DNA of 64,000 bases from Chrysoporthe austroafricana (lineage: Eukaryota > Ascomycota > Sordariomycetes > Diaporthales > Cryphonectriaceae): the NCBI GenBank assembly GCA_001051155.2, contig JYIP02000011.1, positions 434,001 to 498,000 on the forward strand. The letters run 5' to 3'. Below, piece by piece: positions 50,015 through 63,794 of the stretch. How positions within the stretch are numbered: the stretch's first letter is position 1; the number at the start of each line of letters is the position of its first letter. Below the pieces are notes generated by a model. It did no database searches, was not told the DNA's origin, and was given only the letters and a program-made list of their open reading frames with translations. A program made the translations under genes and the position numbers.

Positions 50015-50049
50015 TTAGTAAATTGCTTTTCTTAATATTTCTTAAATGC

Positions 50050-53000
50050 TTATTATATATTATTTAAATTGCTAACCAGTTTTTAATTATTTTCGTTTGA
50101 ATAATATTCTTTTTACTTAATTAAGTATTCTCTATATTTGGTTAATTCCCGATACTTAAAGATTTATTCGATTTCGTATTCTGATTTGTTAATTTTAATT
50201 TGTATCGATTTATCTATTTTGATTATATTAAATACTAATTCGAAAAACGAAATATGGAATACCGGGTAAATTCTTATTCTATAAGGTAATACAAATTCAA
50301 AATTAATATTTAAAATTTTCTTTAAAATTCTAAATAAGCCAAATTTCTTATAATTTAGCAAATAAAAGAGTCTTATCGTTCTAATATGCTTTTTTTGTCG
50401 AATAAAATAAACTTTATCCTTTTTCTGTAAAATTAGTCTTTCAATTTTTTTGGAATTGGTATATTTCGTTATTCTTTTTTATATAAATTTCAGTTCTTCT
50501 TGAAATTCTTTTTAAATTTTCTTGATTTTCCGGATTTGTTTTTCTGCTACTTTTGCATTTGCTTTTAGTAGTTCGTTATAATAAGCTATTGAATTATAGC
50601 CGTAAAGCGTATAAAACAGTAATTTTTTCGTTATATTTATATTTGCGCTATTATATACGAATTATATTAATAATAGCAAATTAATTCAGTTATTTTATTT
50701 ATAATTTATATAATATCGTAAATATTATTTAATAATTTAATTCGTTCGTTCCGTTTATTTATCCGTTTGTAAATAGAATGCTATAAATATTTTCTGCTAT
50801 ATTCCGAATAGTTTTATAAATAAAATCCAGAAATTTAATATAAACTTTCTATTTTTATCGGAAATAATTTCTTTAAGCATATTATAGCTAGCTATAACTA
50901 TTCTAAAGAATATATATGCAAAATCTTCCGTTATGCTGCTTTCTTTATATAATAAGAAATAAGCGTATTTGTTTAATTTGCAAATTATTATTAAAATGCT
51001 ATTATATTGCATTTTAATTAAAAGTTTTCGTAAAAAGAATAGCTTAATAATAAAATTTTAGCTAATAGATTGCCAAATTATTTCTGGAATAAGGAACGGT
51101 TAGAATAGTTTATAAGGCTTATAATATTCAATTTTATTTTTCTTATAGTTATTGCATTCTTATAAAATTGCTTTAATTCTCTTTCTTAATTTTAGAAAGT
51201 TCTAATATTTCTTAATCCTTTTATATATAGCTCTAATTCCTTAATAGCTATATACAAGTATATTATATATAGCTCTAATTCCTTAATAGCTATATACAAG
51301 TATATTATATATATTTCTAATATATTTGTTTTATTCTTCCGTAATTATATCTTCTAATTTTTTTCTATTATTGGAAATCTTAATAATTATATTAAATTTC
51401 CTAGCTTTATTTATAAAATTGCTATTTTTATCTTATCGGAAAATATTCTAAAGCTTTTTAAGTTCTATATTTTAATAATCTGACTATTTGCTAAATATAT
51501 CCGCTCTATTATTTTCGGATCCTTTGCAATAAATAATCTTTAAATCGAACTATAAAAAGAATTCTGCTTATTTAACTTATTATTTATTTAAGATTTTTAT
51601 TATTATAAATATTATTAAATTCTTATAATCGGAATGCATTATAATCTAATATTTGGTTCCGATTAAATAGTATTGCTATTTTTCAAATGCTTTTATAATT
51701 GCTATTAATTCCTTATTCGGAATACTGTAATTGAGTTCTAAGCTATTCAATTTTTTCGAAAAGTTATTTATAATCCTGAAATGTCCTTAATCGTTCCGTT
51801 AATTAAGTTATTTTCCGAATGCATAATCCGATATATCAGTTTCGATTTCAAATAGTTTATTTAAGTTTGCTTCGCAAAATATAAATTTTAATATAATTCG
51901 TTTCTTAATTTTATCGAATGCTTTTTGGGTTTCTTATATCTATTCGAATTTCCAATCTTTTTATATAAGATTCGTAAAAAAGCATACGATTTTGCTATAG
52001 TTTCGAATAAACTATTAATAAAAATTAGCATAGCGAAAAAATACTTTAACTTCTTTAATTTTTTTTAATATAAGCTATTCTTTTATTATTTAAACTTTAT
52101 TTTTCTATATACTAATCTTACTTAATTCTATTATATATCCGAAATAATTAATTTTCTATTAATAGAAATAGCATTTATTTAATTCGATTAAAAACTTATT
52201 ATTTTGTAATATTTAAAATACTTACTATATATGCTATTTATATAATTCGAAATCTTTTGAATAAATTAAGATATTATTAAAGTAAATAATAATAATAGTA
52301 TTTAAATATTTGCGGAAAATATCGTTAATTATTTCTTGAAAAAATATAAGTGCATTAATTAATTTAAAAAGTAAGATTATATATTCAAAATATTTATAAT
52401 AAGTCTTAAATGCTATTTTCCAAATATTATTTTCTTTAATCCGAATATAATAATATCCTTTTTTGAAGTTTAGCGTAATAAACTAATTTATTTCAATTAA
52501 TCGATCTTGCATTTTTCCTATTAAAAGTAAAGGATAACGATTTTTAATCGTAATATCGTTAAGCTATTAATAGTTTATATAGAGTTATAATTTGCTATTC
52601 TTTTTAAATATAAATAAAATTGAATATTTTATAAGTAATCGTAATTTCCGTATATAGCTTTTCTTTAAATTTTCGTTAATATATTTTTTAAGTATTTCGA
52701 GTTTTGTTTAATCGAGCTTATAGATAAAGTAATTTTGCGGTTTTATCTTTTCTTTTAATAAAATTTTATAATTAAAAAAGCCGTATTCTAATAAGCCGGT
52801 ATTAAATTTCCTTTGCTATAATTTTTTAAATTCGTAATATTCTTTTAGTATATTTTTGAATTCCGGTAGCAGCCTTTCTTTATTTTTTGAAATCTGAAAG
52901 AATAAAAAGTACTATTAAGCGTATTTTGTTTCGCTTATTTCCTATTATTATTTCCAGGGCTTAATTTCCAATAGCTTTGAATATTTATTCTTTATTAGCT

Positions 53001-53855
53001 TAAACTTTTTCCTATAATTCTTCTATATTTACTATTTTAGAAATAGTATTTCTTTATAATTCTATAATCCGTATAGTTTTATAACGCTTTGCGCTAGATT
53101 ATCTTTTTATTAATCGCTAATCGCTTGAATTTTTAATCCGTTTTCAATTTATACTTATAAGTTCGAAATATTCGTAACCTTTCTTTATTTTTTAGCAAGT
53201 CCGTTTACCTTAAAAGTATATTTAAGCTTATTTAAGCGCATATTCCTAATATTATCCTTAATAATTAAGATTTTCTTTCTTTTATTAATTGCAACCCTTT
53301 TAATAAATATAGCTTATTCTTATAAAATTTAATTAATAGTCCAATCAATTCGAAAATTATATTTCTTAAATTAAAGTATTTTTAAAATCAACTTATATTA
53401 TGCCGTATTTATAATATCGAAAGTAATATTTATTATAAAGCTTTAAATCGAAATAAGTAAATAATTAGTTTTTATATCGATTATATTAAAATTATATATA
53501 ATTGCTTTTCTTTCTATAATATTAAGTTTATAAGGATTTTTTTTTTGCGTTTAAAGAATTCGTTCTTTATTAATAATTTCTAGCGAAATAAAATTTTCTT
53601 ATATATTATTATCCAGAAATGCGCTATATTATTGCCCGTTAATATATATATCTAATATAATATATTTCTTATTTTCTTTTATAATTGCGTATAAAGACCT
53701 CGTAATTCTAATCGGCTATTATCCCGTTATAAGCAATCCTTCCCTTTTAAGGTATTTTAAGCTTTTTTCGCTACTTGCTTTATTAACTTTCGTGCTTGGT
53801 TTTAGCTATATTACTTTGCTTTCTCGGCCTTTTGCAATCGATACCATTCTTTAGC
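50050..53855 (-). pseudogene. E10 pol remnant
   Basis: Post-integrase and chromodomain start at 50164-50361 (clean stretch with VFHISFFE and EYEIE). Integrase core 50700-51012 (clean stretch 50797-51012). The zinc region 51090-51320 contains a 42-bp tandem duplication. RT has YFNN near 52276-52290. Protease near 53605-53620 keeps the catalytic Asp but reads D-N-N and is followed by the recurrent stop. Confidence 0.9.
51221..51313. repeat. 42-bp tandem duplication in E10 integrase
   Basis: Two copies of a 42-bp unit (51221-51262 and 51263-51304, match continuing to 51313) with no difference between them. The length is a multiple of three. Not present in the other copies. Confidence 0.9.
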
Positions 53856-55739
53856 TTTATTTTGTATATAAATGGAATATGCTATAATATAGCATTGCTC
53901 TTATATCGTTTTTCTTTAAATGCATTTCTATAAACAATTATTAAGTAATTCGATATAAGCGTTATTGTTCTTAATATGCAAGACTTTTCTGTACTTTTTC
54001 CGGGATTTTATAATAAGTTAAATTAATTAATTCTATTTTCTAATTGAAAACCAATTATATTTAATTTTCTTGCTAAAATATATCTAATAATTATAATAGA
54101 TATAATATATTTAAGCAAGTTTATAATAATAAAGGTATAAGTAATTAATCTTTTTATTTTTTTAAAGTTTGTATTCGCTATTCTGAAACGGGATATTTTG
54201 GAAGAGTTCTTATAATATAAGCCCGTAAACGAAATGCTTAACTTTCGTATGCTTGGATATTTAGCTATTTTGCTTTAATCGTTCTTATTTTGCGTATTAA
54301 ATAACCGTTTCCTTTATTTCCGTAATAAGTTCCTTTTTGAATATAAAGGTTAATAGGTTATTTAGCTGCTTATCTTGCAATATTATTTCTTCAAGCGTAA
54401 TATTTAGCGTAAGTATTTCTATTTATTAAATACTAATTTCTTCTTTTATTAATATCTCTTATTATCGTTCGAAATAATAATTTAAAAAGAACTTTCTTAA
54501 GTTCTTTTCCTTAGCGTTCAAAGAATTGCTTAAACAATTAGAATTGCTGCTATTTATAATTGCGTTATAAATAAAGCCTTTCTTATTTATAGCGAATTGC
54601 TTTTATCTTTTAAGTTTGCATAAAAACTATTCTGAACTTTCTTTTGCTAAAAAGTACAATAAGCAATAATTCTAATAGCAAGCTATTTAGCTTATATTGC
54701 CGTAATTAAAGTTTGTTGCTTATTCCAGTAAAATATTATTATTTAGCTAATTGAGTTCTTATTGCTAAGCGATATTAATTTATTTTTCCGGGATTAGCTT
54801 TCAATCTCGTTTCTTTTTTTCTTAATAGCAATTGCGTGCGATATAGCCTTTCTTCCCGCAATTATAACAGGTAATTCCTTTATGCTATTCTCTTATAAAA
54901 GTATTTAATTTTATAAGTTTAGCGTATATTATATTTGAATAAGCTATATTATTTTAAGTTTTTTGCTAGAACTTACGCTTTCTTAAATTAAATTAATATT
55001 TCGGGGCGCTATTATAATTCTTCTATTATTACTAGCATTATTCGTAAAGCCGGTTATCGATACGGATTGCTTTATTAATAAATTCGCTAAATTTTTCAGG
55101 TCGGTTTTCCTTATAAAGCTCGTCTTTAATTTCTTCTTTAAATCTCGTATAATAAGCATTTATAAAAAATTCGTTTTTATAATCGAAATAAGCAATAATT
55201 TGCTTGAACTTAGCCGTATAATTTGCAGCTAAGCCGGTTTATCGAAATGCTTCCAATTGCCGTATTGCAATACGTCTCTTATTCGGGTTCCCAAAAGTTT
55301 TGGTAAAGGCCGATTCAAAATTGGTATAGCGCTGAAAAATGCGTTTAATATCTTTAGAACGGAAATCCTCGTTATTGTCCAAGTAATTACGGAAAGTTAG
55401 CTTTTACTATTGAAAAGCTATTCTTTCAAAGCGGCTTCTTGCGAAATCGATTTTGTTATAAATAGTTCTGAACTGAGCGCTATAATATTTGAAATAAGCT
55501 TTAAATTAAGTTAAGAAAGCTTGGAAATTTTTTCGAATGCTTTTATAAAGTCTAAGCTTATTAAGCTTGAAAGCTTTAGCTTGCTAAAAGGCATTAAAGC
55601 GGAGAATTTCATTCTTAATTTCTTTAAATTGCTAGTATAGAGCTATATTTTATTGCTAGAGCTGTTCGTTAATAAAGATAATTGGGGCTTTTTCCTGAAA
55701 AGCCTGGTTGCTAGAAGAAAATAAGGTTTGAAGCGCTAT
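53855..55739 (-). pseudogene. E10 gag remnant
   Basis: Start codon ATA at 55739-55737. The knuckle at about 54838-54875 is the best preserved in the window: C-Y-N-C-G with both first cysteines intact, the His replaced by Tyr. The leader 55740-55801 contains TTTACAATT, the decayed primer-binding site. Confidence 0.86.
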
Positions 55740-55801
55740 TATATTTCCGGTATTATTTAAAGGGTATATATTAAACCGTTTTTGAATAAGAATTGTAAAA
55801 A

Positions 55802-56225
55802 TATTATAAATGCTATAGTAATTTTAAGATAAATTGTAAGGTTAAAAGGTTTATGCTAGCAAAAGCGGTATTAAATATAGTTTTAAATACTGGAAACTTA
55901 TTTAATAAATGCTTATAAAGTTTATAAACTTATAAGGCTATTATTAAAGTATATAATAAGGTTTAAGTAATATTTAGATTTATAATTAAAGAGCTTATAA
56001 TAATTTACTTAATAAGTATTTTATTTTTATATATCCAGCTTTTCAGTTCTGGACCGATAAGACCGCTATCGGTATTATTAATCTATATAAGACTATCAAA
56101 ACCGATAGCGATTTCGTTAGTCCAACCCTTAACCCTGGATTATATAATTCTTGCGAGTATTCGCTAATAGGGTTATTATATAAGCTAGCTTATTAGCCGG
56201 CTACCTTTTATATCGAGTTATAATA
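55802..56225 (-). repeat. E10 5' LTR
   Basis: 424 bp. TTATATAA with AACCCTTAACCCTGG near 56124-56138. R 9-mer decayed to AATTATAAA. U3 holds ACCGATAAGACCGCTATCGG. Confidence 0.94.
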
Positions 56226-57296
56226 ATAGTCTTAATAGCAAGCTATTTAATTTATATTATTATAGCCAAAATTCGTTACTTATTCCGGTAAAATATTATT
56301 GCTTAGCTAATTGAATTCTTATTGCTAAACGATATTAACCTATCTTTCCGGGATTAATTTCCAATCCCGTTTTTTCTTTTTCTAATAATGATTGCATACG
56401 ATATAGCCTTTTTTATTGCAATTATAATAAATAATTCCTTTGCGCTATTCCCGTATAAGAGTATTTAATTCTATAAGTTTAATATATATTATATTTGAAT
56501 AAGCCGTATTATTCCAGGTTTTTTATTAGAACTTGCACTTTTCTAAATTAAATTAATATTTCGGGACGCTATTATAATTCTTCTATTATTACTAGCGCTA
56601 TTTATAAAATCGATTATCGATACGGACTATTTTATTAATAAATTCGTTAAATTCTTCGAATTAATTTTCCTTATAGAATTCGTCCTTAATTTCTTTTTTA
56701 AGTCTTACGTAATAAGCATCTATAAAAAGTTCGTTTTCATAATTAAAATAAACGATAATTTATCTGAACTTAGCCGTATAGTTTGCAGCTAAGCTAGTTT
56801 GCCGAAATGCTTCTAATTATCGTATTGCAATACGTTTTTTATTTAAGTTTCCAAAAGTTTTAATAAGGGCTAATTCGAAATTAATATAGCGCTGAAAAAT
56901 GCGCTTAATATCTTTAGAACGGAAATTCTCATTATTATTTAAATAGTTATAGAAAGTTAGTTTTTATTACTGAAAGGCTATTTTTTCAAAGCGGCTTTTC
57001 GCGAAATCGATCTTGTTATAAGTAGTTCTGAATTAAACGCTATAATGTTTGAAAGCTTTAAATTAAGTCAAGAAAGCTTGGAAATCCTTTCGAATGCTTT
57101 TATAAGGCCCGGGTTTGTTAAGCTTAAAAGCTTTAACTTATTAGAAAGCATTAAAGCAGAAAATTTCGTTCTTAACTTTTTCAAGTTATTAATACAAAAC
57201 CATATTTTGTTATTAGAACTATTCGTTAATAAAGATAGTTAAAGCTTCTTTTTAAAAGGCTTAATTGCTAGAAGAAAACTAAGTTTAAAGCGCTAT
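56226..57296 (-). pseudogene. E9 gag remnant, 5' part
   Basis: Start codon ATA at 57296-57294. The knuckle at about 56395-56440 keeps the second Cys; the first Cys and the His are Tyr. The leader 57297-57358 has TTTATAATT, the decayed primer-binding site. Confidence 0.84.
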
Positions 57297-57358
57297 TATA
57301 TTTCCGGTATTGCTTAAAAGGTATATATTAAACCGTTTTTGAATAAGAATTATAAAAA

Positions 57359-57817
57359 TATTATAAATGCTGCAGCAATCTTAAGATAAATTATAGAGTC
57401 GAAAAGTTTATGCTAGCAAAAGCGGTATTAAATATAGCTTGGAATACCGGAAATTTATTTAATTAATATTTGCAATATTTATAAGCTTATAAAGCTATTA
57501 CTTGAATATATAATAAGGTTTAAATAATATTTAAATTTACGATTAAAGAGCTATAGCAATTTATTTAATAAATATCTAGTTCTTATATATCCGGCTTTTT
57601 ATTCGTTAAATCTACCGGGTCTATTAAGTTTAAGTTAGATTTTTAAATCCTGGATTTATTAAATTTATATCAGATCCTTAAATCCTGCTTCCTTTATAAC
57701 CCTAACCCTGGGTTACGTAAGCGGTTATAGGGATTTTATAGGGAAGACCGGTAGTAAAGCGTTATATCGGATTTCCTTCCCTTACCTTATAGCTTAGTCC
57801 TTTATTGGGTTATAATA
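57359..57817 (-). repeat. E9 5' LTR
   Basis: 459 bp with an undecayed U3 motif: AACCCTAACCCT at 57698-57709 and TTACGTAA at 57713-57720. Ends GGGTTATAATA. Confidence 0.94.
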
Positions 57818-58878
57818 CTTAGTACGAAAATAATATAAGAGAATTACTTATTATAATTGCGGCAGAAAGGGCTATATCGTACGCAATTGCTATTAGGAAA
57901 AGAAGAAACGAGATTGGAAATTAATTCCGGAAAAATAAGTTAATATTGCTTAATAATAAAAACTCAATTAGCTAAATAATAATATCTTACCGAAATAAGC
58001 AGCAGACTTTAATTACGGTAATATAAGCTAAATAACTTGCTATTAAAATTATTGCTTATTATACTTTTCGGCAAAAGAAAGTTTAAAATAGTTTTTATAT
58101 AAACTTAAAGGATAAAAGCAATTTGCTATAAGAAGAAAAGGCTTTATTTACGAAACGGCTATAAATAGCAGTAATTCCGATTATTCAAATAACCTTTTGG
58201 ACATTAAGGAAAAAGACTTAAGAAGGTTTCCTTTAAACTACTATTTCGACTAATAATAGAATGCGATAATAAAAGACGAAATAAGCATTTAATAAATAAG
58301 CATATTTACGCTTAATATTATATTTAGAGAAATAGCGCTATAAGATAAATAGCCGGATAACTTATTAATCCTTATGCCCGAAATAGAATTTAATACGGAA
58401 ATAAAAGAGATAGTTATTTAATACGCAAAATAAGAACGGCTAAAGCAAAATAGCTAAATATCCAAGTATATGAAAATTAAATACTTTATTTACAGGCTTA
58501 TATTATAAAAATTCTTTTAAAGCATTCCGTTTTAGAATAGCGGATATAAACTTTAAAAAAATAGAAAGATTAATTACTTATACTTTCGTTATTACGAACT
58601 TGCTTAAATATATTATATTTATTATAATTACTAAATATATTTTAATAAGAAAGTTAAATATAATTAGTTTCCAATTAAAGAATAGGATTAATTAATCCAA
58701 TTTATTATAGAATCCTGAAAAAAATATAGAAAAGTCTTATATATTGAAAATAATAATGCTTATATTAAATTACCCGATAATTATCCGTAAAAATATATTT
58801 AAAGAAAAACGATATAAGAATAATGCTATATTATAATATGCTCTATTTATATATAAAATAAGGCTAAAGAATAGTATC
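57818..58878 (+). pseudogene. E8 gag remnant, 3' part
   Basis: Begins with TSD copy CTTAG. Zinc knuckle at 57849-57890: first Cys and His are Tyr, the other two Cys are kept. The tail collinear with E4 18180-19100 is decayed. Confidence 0.86.
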
Positions 58879-61800
58879 GATTACAAAAAGCTGAAAAAGC
58901 AAAGCAATATAGCTAAAACCAAATACGAAAGCTAGCAAAACAAATAACGAAAAAAGCTTAGAATACCCTAAAAGGAAAGGATCGCTTATAACGGAACGAT
59001 AGCCGATTAGGATTATAAGGTCTTTATACGCGATTACGAAAGAGAATAAGAAATATATTATATTAAACGCATATATTAACGGGTAATAATATAGCATATT
59101 TTTGAATAGCAGCGCATAAAGAAATTTTATTTTGCCAGAAATCGTTAATAGAAAACGAATTCTCTAAATGCAAAAGAAAAATCCTTATAAACTTAATATT
59201 ATAGAAAAAAAAGCGGTTGCATATAACTTTAATATAATTAATACGGAAATTGATTATTTATTTATTTCAATCCAAAGCTTTATAATAAAAACTACTTTTA
59301 ATATTATAGATATAGCATAATACGAATTAATTTTAAAAATACTTTGATTCAAAAAGTATAATTTTCGAATCGATTAAACTATTAATTAAATTTTATAAGA
59401 ATAAGCTATATTTACTAAAAAGGTTATAATTAATAGAAAAGGAAAAGTTTTAATTATTAAAACTAATATTAAGAGCATACGCTCAAATAAGCTTAGATAT
59501 ACTTTTAAAATAAACAGATTTGCTAAGAAATAAGGAAGGGTTATAAGCATTTCGAACTTATAAATATAAGTTAAAAACGGATTAGAAATTTAAGCAATTA
59601 GCGATTAGCAAAAGATTAATCCGGTATAAAGCGTTATAAAGCTATATAGATTATAGAATTATAAGGAAATACTGCTTCCGAAATAATAAATACGAAAAGA
59701 TTACGGATAAAAGTTCGGGCTAATATATAACAAATATTCGAAACTATTAGAGATTAAGCCCCGAAAATAATAATAGGAAGCAAACGAAGCAAAATACGCT
59801 TAATAGTATTTTTTATTCTTTTAAATTTTAGAAAACGAAAAAAAACCGTTATTAGAACTCAAAAATATATTAAAAGAATATTACGAATTTAAGAAATTAT
59901 AACAAAAGAAATTCGATATTAATTTATTAGAATACAGCCCTTTCGATTATAAAATCTTATTGAAAAAAAAGACGAAACCTCAAAATTACTCTATTTATAA
60001 ATTCGACTAAATAAAATTCGAAATATTTAAGAAATATATTAACGAAAATTTAAAGAAAAGCTATATACAGAAATTGCAATTATTCGCAAAATACCCGATC
60101 TTATTTATACCCAAAAAGAATAATAAGCTATAACTTTATATAAACTATTAATAGCTTAACGATATTACGATTAAGAATTGCTATTCTTTATTATTAATAG
60201 GAAAAATACGAAATTAATTAATCGGAACAAATTAGTTTATTATACTTGATTTCAAAGAAGGATATTATTATATTCGAATTAAGGAAAATAATATTTGGAA
60301 AATAGCATTCAGGACTCGTTACGGATATTTTGAATACGTAATCCTACTTTTTGGACTTATTAATGCATTCGTATCTTTCCAAGAAATAATTAACGATATT
60401 TTCCGCAAATACTTAAATACTATTATTATCGTTATTTCAATAATATCTTTATTTATTCAAGAGATTTTGAATTATATAAATAGCATATACGATAAGTATT
60501 CCAGATTTTATAAAATAATAAGTTCTTAATTGAATTAAACAAGTATTATTTCTATTAGCAGAAAATTAATTATTTCGATTATATAATAGAATTAAGCAAG
60601 ATTAATATGCAAAAAAATAAAGTTTAAGCAATAAAAGAATAGCTTATATTAGAAAAAACTAAGAAAGTCAGAGCATTCTTTAGCTATATTAATTTTTACT
60701 GATAATTCATTCGGGATTATAGCAAAATTATATATCTTTTTACAAACCTTATAAAGAAAGATCGAAAGTTCGAATAAATATAAAAAGCATAAGAAGCATT
60801 TAACGAAATTAAGAAACGAATAATATTAAAACTTATATTTTGCGAAACAAATTCAAATAAGCTATTTAAAGTCGAAACCGATATATCGGACTATATATTC
60901 GGGAGATAATTTGGTTAACGAAATAATTAAAGATATTTTAGGATCGTAAACAATTTTTCAAAGAAATTGAATAGCCCGGAATTTAATTACGGCATTCCAG
61001 ATAAAGAATTAATAGCAATTGTAAAAGCGTTTGAAAAATAATAATATTATTTAATCGGAATTAAATACTAAATTATAATACATTTAGACTATAAGAATTT
61101 AATAACGTTTATAATAACGAAAATCCTGAATAAACGATAAGTTAGATAAGCAGAATTCTTTTTACAATTCGACTTGAAAATTGTTTATTATAAGAGATCC
61201 GAAAACGGCAAAGCAAATATGCTTAGCAAATAATTAAATTATTAAGATATAGAATTTAAAGAGCTTTAAAATATTTTCCAATAAAATAAAGATAATAACT
61301 TTATAAATGAAACTAGGGAATTCAATACGATTATTAGGATCTTTAATAATAAAAAGAAACTAGGAAATATAATCCCGGAAGATCAGAACGAATATATCAG
61401 AAATATATATAATATACTCGTATATAGTTATTAAGGAATTAGAGCTATATATGAAAGAATTAAAAGATATTAGAACTTTCTAAAATTAAGAAAAAGGATT
61501 GAAATAATTTTATAAAAATGCGATAATTGCAAGAAAAACAAAATTAAATATTATAAGCCTTATAAATTGCTTTAACCGTTCTTTATTCCGGAAATAATTT
61601 GGCAATCTATTAGCTAAGATTTCATTATTAAGCTATTCTTCTTATAAGAACTTTTAATTATAGTATAATATAATAGTATTTTAATAATAGTTTATAAACT
61701 AAGCAAATACGCTTATTTCTTCTTATATAAGAAAAGCAGCATAGCAGAAAACCTCGCATATACGTTTTTTAGGATTATTATAATTAATTATAGCATGCTT

Positions 61801-62650
61801 AAAGAAATTATTTCCGATAGAAATAGAAAGTTTATATTAAACTTTTAAACCTTACTTATAAAATTACTCGAAATATAGCAGAAAATATTTACGGCATTTT
61901 ACTTATAAATAAATAAATAAACGGAACAAATAAATCAGATTATTAAATAATACTTATAATATTATATAAATTATAAATAAAATAATTAAGTTAACTTGCT
62001 ATTATTAACGCAATTCGCATATAATAATGCAAATATAAGCATAATAAAGAAATTATTATTTTACGCGCTTTACGGCTATAACTTAATAGCCTATTATAAT
62101 AAACTATTAAGAGCAAATGCAAAAGCAATAGAAAAACGAATCCGGAAAATTAAAAAAATTTAAAAAGAATTTCAGGAAAAATTAAAATTTATATAAGAAA
62201 AAATAACGAAATATGCTAATTCCAAAAGGATTGAAAAACTAATCCTATAGGAAAAGAATAAAGTCTATTTTATTCGATAAAAAGAGTATATTAGAATGAT
62301 AAGATCTTTTTACTCGCTAAATTACAAGAAATTTAGCCTATTCAAAATCTTAAAGAAAATTTCAAATATCAATTTCGAACTCGCATTACCCTATAGAATA
62401 AGAATCTACCCAGTATTTTATATTTCACTTTTCGAACTAATATCCGACGCAATTATAACGGACAAATCTATACAAATCGAAATTAACGAACCGGAATACG
62501 AAATCAAACGAATCTTTAAATATTGAAAATTAACCAAATATAGAAAATACTTGATTAAGTAAAAAGAATATTATTTAAGCAAAAACAGCTGAGAACTAGT
62601 TAATAACTTAAATAATGCATAATAAGCATTCAAAAAGTATTAAGAAAAGC
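58878..62650 (+). pseudogene. E8 pol remnant
   Basis: Protease at 59105-59113 reads N-S-S for D-S-G. RT is near 60050-60480; a one-base deletion near 60432 at the active-site Tyr codon shifts the frame. RNase H starts near 60871 (VETDISDY), integrase core 61620-61960. A clean stretch 62296-62526 covers the post-integrase region and the start of the chromodomain (EYEIKRIFKY near 62490). Confidence 0.91.
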
Positions 62651-62660
62651 AATTAATTAG

Positions 62661-63290
62661 CTAACCAGAAGAATAATCAGAAAAACCCGGTATAACTTTA
62701 TGCCCGGCAAATAAGTTAATAATAAACTAGTCGATATTAGAACCAAATTGCTGCAAGGCAGTATCTAAATCAAAACTTTCAGAAAGAGGATTTTCGGGAA
62801 CCAAAATCTCGGAAGCGCAATACTCGGCCTTAGCCTTACGACGCTTTACCGCAGCCTTTTCCGCTTCCAACCTTTCCAGCTTTTCGACATTATCGATATT
62901 ATAACGGATAGCCCGTATTATCTTTTTATACTATATGCGTTTCTAATAATGCAAGCAAAGTACTTTTTCTTTCGCAGCTTTTAGCTCGTTTTCCAATTTC
63001 TAATATTAATAAGCTATTTTGCAAAGCTTATCCGGAATAACCCTTAGAATATCGTATTGAAAACGATTAAGCCGCATATATTCCGAATAATATAAGAAAT
63101 TATTTTCCGAAACTTAATAATTAAAAATACTGCGACCTTTGCAAAATAAGCAAAAAGGCATTTATATAGCATATTGCAAAACTGCTTCCAAAAAAGAGTT
63201 ACAATATTAAGTTTTAATCGAACGAACAAAACGAGTTTTTTGTATTCTGCCCGATATCCCAATCAGGAAAGAGAGATTATAAGACAAGTA
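62661..63290 (-). pseudogene. E8 opposite-strand ORF
   Basis: One frame from about 63290 to TAG at 62661-62663. SFLIGISGRIQ, then C-x2-C-x7-Y-x9-Y-x2-Y-x7-Y (first two Cys kept). Next KAAKEKVLCLHYQKR, VEKLERLEAEKAAVKRRKA, SESFDLDTALQQF and GFSDYSSG. Several stops in the N-terminal half. Confidence 0.74.
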
Positions 63291-63347
63291 TTAACAAAAG
63301 GCCTTATAAGAAATTATCAGGAATAACAATCGATAAGAAGGAAATAA

Positions 63348-63794
63348 TATTATAACCCAATAGGGATTAGGGTATGCAAGAAGGAAAAAAGCTAAAAAAG
63401 CACTTTACTCGCAAAACTATTCGGGAAAAAACTCTATAAACGCTTACGTAACCCAGAGTTAGAGTTAGATAAGATAAGGATTACTAGATTACTAAGTGAT
63501 TTAATAAGCTTGGCTTACTGGATTACTAAATAAGCTAGCAATTTAAAAACTGAAAAGATAAATATATAAGGATAAGATATCTATTAAGATAAATTACTAT
63601 AGCTTTTCAGTCGTAAATCTAAGTATTATTTAAACCCTATTATATATTCAAATAATAGCTTTACAAGCTTATAAACATTGCAATTACTTACTAAATGAAT
63701 TTTTAGTATTTAAAGCTATATTTAATACCGCTTTTGCTAGCATAAACCTTATAACCTTACAGTTTATTTTAGGATTACTGCAGCGTTTATAACA
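63348..63794 (+). repeat. E8 3' LTR
   Basis: 447 bp. Intact TTACGTAA at 63444-63451 followed by AGAGTTAGAGTT (63455-63466). Ends CTGCAGCGTTTATAACA. Differences from the 5' LTR that I checked in the first 120 bp are all transitions. Confidence 0.95.

Larger units (their letters stand above)
48897..56225 (-). mobile_element. E10: complete chromovirus, innermost on the right
   Basis: Minus-strand. LTRs 48897-49320 and 55802-56225, 424 bp each, with gag, pol and opposite-strand ORF. TSD ATAAT (48892-48896) versus ATAGT (56226-56230), one transition. Inserted in E9 gag. Heavily decayed despite being the innermost layer here. Confidence 0.96.
43128..57817 (-). mobile_element. E9: complete chromovirus hosting E10
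   Basis: Minus-strand. LTRs 43128-43586 and 57359-57817, 459 bp each. TSD TTTAA (43123-43127) versus CTTAG (57818-57822), differing by one C-to-T and one G-to-A. Inserted in E8 gag shortly before the zinc knuckle. Split by E10 in its own gag. Confidence 0.96.
41775..63794 (+). mobile_element. E8: complete chromovirus hosting E9 and E10
   Basis: Plus-strand. LTRs 41775-42221 and 63348-63794, 447 bp each. TSD AAAGG (41770-41774) versus AAAGA (63795-63799), one G-to-A change. Internal sequence is 42222-43127 and 57818-63347, with E9 (and E10 in it) in between. It is inserted in RT of E11. Without the insertion the element is about 7.3 kb, like E2, E4 and E10. Confidence 0.96.

Noticed and set aside
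57698..57709. Telomere repeat (AACCCT)2 as an interstitial telomere
   Set aside because: Only two units, at a fixed place inside LTRs of every element; it is part of U3, not a chromosome-end relic.
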